NCBI GenBank assembly: GCA_035296905.1
Contig: DATHAA010000082.1
Span: 1 to 11,023, forward strand
Reading direction: 5' to 3'
Length of the DNA: 11,023 nt
Source: DATEOR01 sp035296905
GTDB taxonomy: Bacteria; Actinomycetota; Thermoleophilia; Gaiellales; Gaiellaceae
Positions 6,768 to 11,023 of the stretch are shown here, piece after piece. The first letter of the stretch is position 1; each line of letters begins with the position of its first letter. A model generated the notes under the pieces. That model was given only the letters and a program-made list of their open reading frames with translations, did not search any database and was not told where the DNA came from. A program made the translations under genes and the position numbers.

Positions 6768-7868
6768 TCAGCTGAGATAGCCGTAGATCAGACGCTGAAA
6801 GTGCTGGATCAGGTGCTCGCTCGTGGGCAGGAGCCGACCGTGCTCGACCATGCCCGACTCGAGGCCGGCGTGCACCGACTCGACGAGCCCGTTGTCTTCG
6901 AGGCCCACCTGCTCGTTGAAGGCGATCATCTCCTCGATCGTCTTCTGGGGCACGTCCTCGGAGAAGAAGTAGTCGTACATGCCGAGCGTGCGCCGCTCGT
7001 CGATCGGGAACCACGCGCCCGCGTTCATGTTCTGCGGGCCAGGGATGATGTCGAGGGTGAAGTTGGGGAAGACGAAGACCGACGTGCTGCGGTTGATGTC
7101 GCCGGTTGCGTCGTATGGCGCGGCCTTCTTGCCCTCGAGCACCGAGCTCCGAACCGGGCCCTTCTGGGTCGAGACGTAGCCGGAGGAGGCGAGCGCGTAG
7201 GAGTCCGGGTCGACGTTGATCACCGACGAGAAGCCGGGGTGCGCGACCGGGCAGTGGTAGCACTCGAGGTAGTTCTCGACCGCGATCTTCCAATTCGCCT
7301 CGATGACGTACTCGCCGCGGTGGTGGAACTTGAGGCTGTCCAGGTCGATGCCCGTTTCGGCGACTGTCTCGGGCAGGACGCCAAGGGTCTCGCCGAGCGA
7401 GTCGGCCTCGAGGTCCACGTTCACGAAGATGAACGGCCCCCACGTGTCCACCTGCACCGGGAAGAGCGAGTAGTTGTCGGCGTCGAAGCCTGGCTCGCGC
7501 TCGGAGCGCGGCGCCTTGAGCAGGCAGCCGTCGAGCCCGTACGTCCACGCGTGATAGGGGCACTGCAGCGTCTCGCGGTGCCCGGAGCCTTGCATGACGA
7601 CGTGGCCGCGATGGCGGCAGACGTTGACGAAGCCCTTGAGCTCGCCTCTCCTGTCCCGGACGAGGACGACCGGGATGGTCCCGGCCTTGGTGGCGAAGTA
7701 GTCGCCGGGCTCGCGCACCTCGGCCGTCACGCACGCGTACTGCCAGGTGTGCTTGAAGATCCGCTCGCGCTCGAGCGCGAGGATGGCGCTGTCCGAGTAC
7801 CAGCCCGCGGGCAGCGTGTAGCCGGCCTCCAGTCGCTCGCTGATCTCGCTGAACATTCCTCTCAGCAT
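6768..7868 (-). CDS. Rieske non-heme iron oxygenase alpha subunit (quaternary-ammonium/CntA-GbcA-like)
   Basis: This is a cytoplasmic oxygenase component of 366 residues. The Rieske [2Fe-2S] ligands are Cys84-x-His86 and Cys103-x2-His106 (CRHRGH, CPYHAW). The mononuclear iron site is in ENYLECYHCPVAH (198-210): His205 and His210 are ligands, and Asp325 in LEDNGLVESV is the likely third. The bridging position three before the first His is Glu202. Ring-hydroxylating dioxygenases normally have Asp there, while carnitine monooxygenase CntA has Glu. Overall it resembles choline/betaine/carnitine-type monooxygenases, which hydroxylate a carbon beside a quaternary nitrogen and release a demethylated or cleaved amine. 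Linkage to an amine-type importer agrees. ATG 7868 is 19 bases after the cupin stop; ATG 7856 (residue 5), directly after AGAGGA, is an alternative start. No reductase or ferredoxin gene is in view. An aromatic substrate cannot be excluded. Confidence 0.9.
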   Translation of the reverse strand: MLRGMFSEISERLEAGYTLPAGWYSDSAILALERERIFKHTWQYACVTAEVREPGDYFATKAGTIPVVLVRDRRGELKGFVNVCRHRGHVVMQGSGHRETLQCPYHAWTYGLDGCLLKAPRSEREPGFDADNYSLFPVQVDTWGPFIFVNVDLEADSLGETLGVLPETVAETGIDLDSLKFHHRGEYVIEANWKIAVENYLECYHCPVAHPGFSSVINVDPDSYALASSGYVSTQKGPVRSSVLEGKKAAPYDATGDINRSTSVFVFPNFTLDIIPGPQNMNAGAWFPIDERRTLGMYDYFFSEDVPQKTIEEMIAFNEQVGLEDNGLVESVHAGLESGMVEHGRLLPTSEHLIQHFQRLIYGYLS

Positions 7869-7887
7869 AACCCGCCGCCCTGGCGGC

Positions 7888-8319
7888 TCAGCGTTCCAGC
7901 GGTTCCCAGTCGGCCTCGAAGGGCTTGCCCGCCACCCCGCCGATCATGAGGACGAGCGTCGGCGTCTCGAGAGCGGTTCCGGCCCTCTGCACGTCGGGCT
8001 CGAGGAAAAGCAGCTCGCCTGCGCCGAGCTCGATCTCCTCGCCGTTGCAGGTGAAGCGAACGCGTCCCTGCACGACCGCGTAGAGCTCCTGCTGCCCGCC
8101 GAAGGAGACCTCCTCGTGCGGGACGACGACATCCTCGCCGGCCTCCCCGTGGCACGCGTTCACCCCGAAGGCCTCGATGCCCAAGTGCTCGCGCACCGAG
8201 TGCCAGCGGGCCCCGTAGCCCTCGTCGTCGGTCCATTCCTTCCAGTAGCCGCGCCCGCCGGCGAGCCCGGCCGGAGGGATGTCGGCGATCCGGGCGGTCC
8301 GCCAGCGCTCAGTCGACAT
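7888..8319 (-). CDS. Small single-domain cupin protein, function unknown
   Basis: This is a 143-residue protein with one cupin beta-barrel (about 60-127). The first motif is recognisable as PHEEVSF...QELYAVVQG, with His68, Glu78 and Gly85. The usual second His of HxH is Glu70. The second motif, GAGELLFLEPDVQRAG (99-114), lacks the normal His and has Gln111-Arg112 there. The metal site is therefore incomplete or altered, and the protein may bind a small molecule rather than act as a metal dioxygenase. ATG 8319 overlaps the end of the acyl-CoA dehydrogenase gene by 11 bases, with GGAG four bases upstream, so it is translationally coupled. Its position before the Rieske gene suggests a role in the same pathway, for example as sensor, isomerase or accessory protein. 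I cannot assign an activity. Confidence 0.85.
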   Translation of the reverse strand: MSTERWRTARIADIPPAGLAGGRGYWKEWTDDEGYGARWHSVREHLGIEAFGVNACHGEAGEDVVVPHEEVSFGGQQELYAVVQGRVRFTCNGEEIELGAGELLFLEPDVQRAGTALETPTLVLMIGGVAGKPFEADWEPLER

Positions 8320-9469
8320 AGGGCTCCACGCCGCGCTTCAGAAGGCCGCGGGCGAGGATGAGGCGCTGGATCTCGCTCGTCCCCTCCCAGATCCGGTCGA
8401 CGCGGACCTCGCGCCAGAAGCGCGCGACCGCGTTCTCGGTCATGTAGCCACGGCCGCCGAGGATCTGGAGGGAGCGGTCGACGATGCGCCCGGCCGCCTC
8501 GGAGGCGAAGAGCTTCGCCGCAGCCACCTTCCCGTGGACGATCTTGCGGTCCTCGTAGGAGTCGAACGCGTGAGCCGCGTGGTAGGTGAGGAGCCGTGCC
8601 GCCAAGAGCTCGGCCAGAGAGTCTGCGAGCTGGAAGGAGACACCCTCGTGCTCGGCGATCGGCTTCCCGAAGGCGACACGCTCCAGCGCCCAGTCGCGGG
8701 CGATGCTGAGCGCGCGCTCCGAGGCGCCGCAGCAGCGCGCCGCGATGAACAGGCGCTCGACGAGGAACCACTCCTTGGCACCCTCGTTGCCGCCCGCCGG
8801 CACACGGTTCCCGTCCGGCACGCGGCAATCGCGGAGGACGATCTCCGGATGGTGGTCCAGGTAGGGGTCGTGCAGGAAGCCCGGGACGCGCGTGAGCTCG
8901 AGGCCGGGAGTGCCGGGCTCCACGATGAAGAGCGTCTGCTTTCCGTCGACGGCCGCGAGAACGATGTAGAAGCCCGGGTCGCCCTCGCTTGTCACGAACC
9001 ACTTCTCGCCGTTCAGCACCCATTCGTCCCCATCGCGCACGGCCGTCGCGGCGACTGCGCTCACGTCGGAGCCGGCGCCGGGCTCCGTCACCGCCCAGGC
9101 CTCGCGGTACTCGCCGCGCAGGATCGGGACGACCCAGCGATCGCGCTGCTCCGGCGTGAGGATCTCCCAGAGCTCTGCCGGGCCGCGGTCGACGACGGCG
9201 AAGCCGAGCCCGTTGGTCGCCTTGCCGGACTCCTCCTCGAGCGCCACCTGGCCGAGCATGCTGAGGCCAGCGCCTCCGGCCTCCTCGGGCATGTTCAGCA
9301 TCGAGAAGCCTGCTGCGCGTGCCTTCTTGCGCACCTCGTCGACGGCGGCGAAGTCGATCTCGCCCGCGGCGGCGATCTTGTCCTCAAGCGGGAAGACCTC
9401 GTCGGCGACGAAGCGGCCGACGCGCTCCTTCAGCTCGGCGACGCCAGGCGGAAGCTCGGGGACGACCAT
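8309..9469 (-). CDS. Acyl-CoA dehydrogenase family flavoprotein
   Basis: These FAD enzymes oxidise an acyl-CoA to the 2,3-enoyl-CoA and pass electrons to ETF. The 386-residue length is normal. The N-terminal helical domain runs to about 120. The FAD-binding AWAVTEPGAGSD (124-135) and WFVTSE (157-162) lie in the beta domain. The C-terminal domain has RVAFGKPI (264-271), QILGGRGYMTE (335-345) and IWEGTSEIQR (360-369), in which Glu362 is the expected catalytic base. All signature residues are present, so it should be active. The chain-length or substrate class cannot be told. It is the first gene of the minus-strand operon, and its ATG has no clear ribosome site (the sequence before it reads AAGATCACGCACC). 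The 3' end overlaps the cupin by 11 bases. Cotranscription with Rieske and importer genes points to a dedicated catabolic step rather than general fatty acid oxidation. Confidence 0.94.
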   Translation of the reverse strand: MVVPELPPGVAELKERVGRFVADEVFPLEDKIAAAGEIDFAAVDEVRKKARAAGFSMLNMPEEAGGAGLSMLGQVALEEESGKATNGLGFAVVDRGPAELWEILTPEQRDRWVVPILRGEYREAWAVTEPGAGSDVSAVAATAVRDGDEWVLNGEKWFVTSEGDPGFYIVLAAVDGKQTLFIVEPGTPGLELTRVPGFLHDPYLDHHPEIVLRDCRVPDGNRVPAGGNEGAKEWFLVERLFIAARCCGASERALSIARDWALERVAFGKPIAEHEGVSFQLADSLAELLAARLLTYHAAHAFDSYEDRKIVHGKVAAAKLFASEAAGRIVDRSLQILGGRGYMTENAVARFWREVRVDRIWEGTSEIQRLILARGLLKRGVEPYVD

Positions 9470-9480
9470 GGTGCGTGATC

Positions 9481-9501
9481 TTGACGTGTCGGGGGGGTCA
9501 A
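9481..9501. promoter_or_regulatory. Inverted repeat TTGAC-N11-GTCAA in the divergent intergenic region
   Basis: TTGAC (9481-9485) and GTCAA (9497-9501) are perfect inverted arms separated by 11 G-rich bases, in the 47-base gap between two divergent starts. They could be an operator serving both directions, or simply two outward-reading -35 elements. No regulator gene is in the window. Confidence 0.35.
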
Positions 9502-9509
9502 GGTAAACC
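9481..9509 (+). promoter_or_regulatory. Candidate promoter of the carbon-nitrogen hydrolase gene
   Basis: TTGACG (9481-9486), a 17-base spacer and TAAACC (9504-9509) form a plausible housekeeping-type promoter; the -35 is good and the -10 weak. Transcription would begin about seven bases on, at or beside the GTG at 9517, giving a leaderless mRNA. No convincing ribosome site precedes that GTG. Confidence 0.4.
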
Positions 9510-9516
9510 GGGGTCG

Positions 9517-10419
9517 GTGACGAGCGTCCGAATCGCGTGTGCGCAGATAGCTCCGGTGGTGGGCGACGCCGAGGGGAACCGGCGGCGTGCGCATGAGGCT
9601 CTGAAAGAGGCGATCAGCGCTGGAGCGAGCATCGTCCTCCTCCCCGAGCTTGTCACGTCCGGCTACGCCTTCGAGTCGGCGAAGGAGGCGAGGGCGCTGG
9701 CCCAGCCGGTGGACGGCCCGGCGCTTGCGGACTGGGCGGAGGAGGCCGCGCGAGGGGAGGCGGTGGTGCTCGGCGGCTTCGCGGAGCTCGGCGAGGACGG
9801 CGCCGTCTTCAACTCGGCGGCGGTCTTCGGGCCGGCCGGCCTGCTGGCCGTCTACCGGAAGGCGCACCTCTGGGACCGCGAGAAGCTCTGCTTCGAGCCG
9901 GGTGGCGAGCCTGCCCCGGTCCTCGAGACGCCGTTCGGGCGCATCGGCGTGGCGGTCTGTTACGACCTCTACTTCCCGGAGCTGACCCGCGGGCTCGCAC
10001 TCGCCGGCGCCGACCTGATCGCCCTCCCCGCGAATCTTCCGCTCTTTCCACGCCCGGAGGGCGAGCGGCCCGTGGAGATCGCCGTCGCCCAGGCGACCGC
10101 CCACGTGAGCAAGCTCTGGGTCGCGGTCTGCGACCGCGCCGGGCCCGAGCGCGGGGTCGAGTGGACGGGCGCGAGCTGCATCGTCGACCCGGACGGCTGG
10201 CTCACCGCGGGCCCCGTGGAGGAATATGGCGAAGGCATCGTGTACGCGGACTGCGACCTCGCCCTGGCGCGGGAGAAGGCGTGGGGCGAACGGAACGACG
10301 TGCGCGGAGACCTCCGCCCCGAGCTCTATACGAGCGCGCGGCCCGCCAGCGACCCCTCGAGTATCGCCTCCTCGAGCGAGCGCGGTGCGAGCCGGTCGCC
10401 GACCTCGACCGCTCCCTGA
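9517..10419 (+). CDS. Carbon-nitrogen hydrolase (nitrilase superfamily amidase)
   Basis: This is a cytoplasmic amidase-type enzyme of 300 residues from GTG 9517. The family's triad is visible: Glu44 in LLPELVTSGY, Lys115 in YRKAHLW and Cys148 in VAVCYDLYFPE. The fold begins at once with VRIACAQIAPVVGD (4-17), which supports this start; the frame stays open further upstream (to 9319) but enters sequence antisense to the acyl-CoA dehydrogenase. Members hydrolyse amides, N-carbamoyl amines or nitriles, and the substrate cannot be predicted here. The conserved fold ends about residue 271 (RPELY). The last 30 or so residues are rich in Ser/Ala/Arg/Pro and lie in the overlap with the oppositely oriented flavoprotein gene, so they are probably non-functional tail. 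It is divergent from the operon and may share control with it. Amide release of an amine or acid would suit the pathway, but this is inference. Confidence 0.92.
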   Translation: MTSVRIACAQIAPVVGDAEGNRRRAHEALKEAISAGASIVLLPELVTSGYAFESAKEARALAQPVDGPALADWAEEAARGEAVVLGGFAELGEDGAVFNSAAVFGPAGLLAVYRKAHLWDREKLCFEPGGEPAPVLETPFGRIGVAVCYDLYFPELTRGLALAGADLIALPANLPLFPRPEGERPVEIAVAQATAHVSKLWVAVCDRAGPERGVEWTGASCIVDPDGWLTAGPVEEYGEGIVYADCDLALAREKAWGERNDVRGDLRPELYTSARPASDPSSIASSSERGASRSPTSTAP

Positions 10420-11023
10420 ATTTCCAGCTCGCGGACGGGCACACGACCCAGCGCGAGCACGAGCGCGTCGGCCTCCATGACCGCTTCGAGCTCGGGGGCG
10501 AAGATGTTCGTGAAGCGGGCGCTGCCGCCGTCCCACGCCGCCAGCTCGAGGTGGTGCCAGACCTCGATTCCGGCCCGGTAGAGACGCGCTGCATAGAGGT
10601 TGCGCTGGTAGGCGTGCAGGGTCTCGCCGAAGGCCGCCGACCCGACGGCGAGCGCGACCTCGTACCCGCTCGCTGCCAGGACCTCTGCCGCGTCGAGCCC
10701 CGAGGCGTCGCCGCCCCAGTCCGCGACCGCCACGCGTTTTCCCTCGGGGCGGCTTCCACGCAGAACGTCCCAGGCGGTCGAGAATCCTTCCGAGAGGGGA
10801 AGGTCGGGGACGTACGGGCGGGCGCCGGTGGCGAGGATGACCGCATCGGCATCGGGCGGCTCCTCCACGTGCTCGCCGAGGCGTACGTCGATGTCTTCGA
10901 GCAGGCGGTCGTAGTTGTGGAGGAGGGACGTTGAGAGCTCGGCGTGGCCCGGAGCAGCGCCCGCAAGCTCGACCTGTCCGCCCAGGCGGATCCGCGACTC
11001 GTAAAGGACGACGTCGTGGCCCG
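10326..11023 (-). CDS. NADH:flavin oxidoreductase/TMADH-like flavoprotein, C-terminal part (5' end outside window)
   Basis: The frame is open to the right edge, so only the last 231 residues are seen; the GTG at 10868 is internal. Counting from 11021, GHDVVLYESRIRLGGQ (1-16), with Glu8 and GGQ, is the FAD/ADP-binding region that follows the first GxGxxG. ILATGARP (62-69) is the standard strand after it. VAVADWGGDASGLDAAE (97-113) is the second nucleotide fold, and VEVGDRLAPRSLEEAI (205-220) closes the domain. This is the C-terminal half of multidomain old-yellow-enzyme relatives: trimethylamine/dimethylamine dehydrogenase, dimethylglycine demethylase DgcA, 2,4-dienoyl-CoA reductase FadH. The FMN barrel and [4Fe-4S] site lie outside. 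The second fold lacks a clean GxGxxG, as in amine dehydrogenases, which favours N-demethylation with an ETF-type acceptor over NAD(P)H use. It is convergent with the hydrolase gene, overlapping it by 94 bases. Confidence 0.88.
   Translation of the reverse strand, partial: GHDVVLYESRIRLGGQVELAGAAPGHAELSTSLLHNYDRLLEDIDVRLGEHVEEPPDADAVILATGARPYVPDLPLSEGFSTAWDVLRGSRPEGKRVAVADWGGDASGLDAAEVLAASGYEVALAVGSAAFGETLHAYQRNLYAARLYRAGIEVWHHLELAAWDGGSARFTNIFAPELEAVMEADALVLALGRVPVRELEIQGAVEVGDRLAPRSLEEAILEGSLAGRALV

Noticed and set aside
6801..7949. 382-codon plus-strand open frame antisense to the Rieske gene
   Set aside because: It mirrors the minus gene, which has complete Rieske and iron ligands; the plus translation has no family features.
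8279..9478. 399-codon plus-strand open frame antisense to the acyl-CoA dehydrogenase
   Set aside because: It is longer than the real gene but only a shadow; the minus frame holds all dehydrogenase signatures including the catalytic Glu.
9430..10536. 368-codon minus-strand open frame antisense to the hydrolase
   Set aside because: The plus frame has the Glu-Lys-Cys triad; this one is Arg/Gly-rich with no motif.

Overview
The window is a compact, very GC-rich bacterial segment with codons ending mostly in G or C, GTG starts, and start/stop overlaps of 4 to 20 bases. A Tat-type lipoprotein and this mix of CoA and oxygenase genes suggest a high-GC actinomycete, possibly of the Thermoleophilia/Solirubrobacterales kind. 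That placement is an inference from gene style; no rRNA or other marker gene is present. No gap longer than 300 bases lacks a gene, and I see no tRNA, rRNA, insertion sequence or CRISPR array.

Layout. Bases 2-1594 (+) hold the C-terminal three quarters of an NDP-forming acyl-CoA synthetase that runs off the left edge. It overlaps a (+) short-chain dehydrogenase (1575-2390) that carries the 2,4-dienoyl-CoA reductase active-site pattern. Three bases further on, tail to tail, lies the end of a long minus-strand operon read from 9469 down to 2394. Its order is acyl-CoA dehydrogenase, small cupin, Rieske oxygenase alpha subunit, PotD-like lipoprotein, PotB-like permease, PotC-like permease, PotA-like ATPase. 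Divergent from the operon head, 47 bases away, is a (+) carbon-nitrogen hydrolase (9517-10419). It overlaps by 94 bases, tail to tail, a minus-strand flavoprotein of the trimethylamine dehydrogenase/dimethylglycine demethylase/FadH type that runs off the right edge.

How the genes may work together. A complete PotABCD-type importer is cotranscribed with a Rieske oxygenase whose bridging residue is Glu rather than Asp, a feature described for the carnitine monooxygenase CntA. A TMADH/DgcA-like flavoprotein lies close by. Together they look like uptake and oxidative N-dealkylation of a quaternary or methylated amine. The acyl-CoA synthetase, acyl-CoA dehydrogenase and dienoyl-CoA-reductase-like SDR would activate and oxidise a carboxylate carbon chain, and the nitrilase-family hydrolase could open an amide. 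The best reading is a catabolic locus for an N-methylated or amide-containing carboxylic acid (betaine-like). The actual substrate cannot be read from the sequence. No Rieske reductase partner is visible.

Starts differ from the longest open frames in several places. PotC starts at GTG 4479, within a 4-base GTGA overlap with potB. PotD starts at ATG 6681 behind a strong Shine-Dalgarno sequence. The hydrolase starts at GTG 9517 and may be leaderless.
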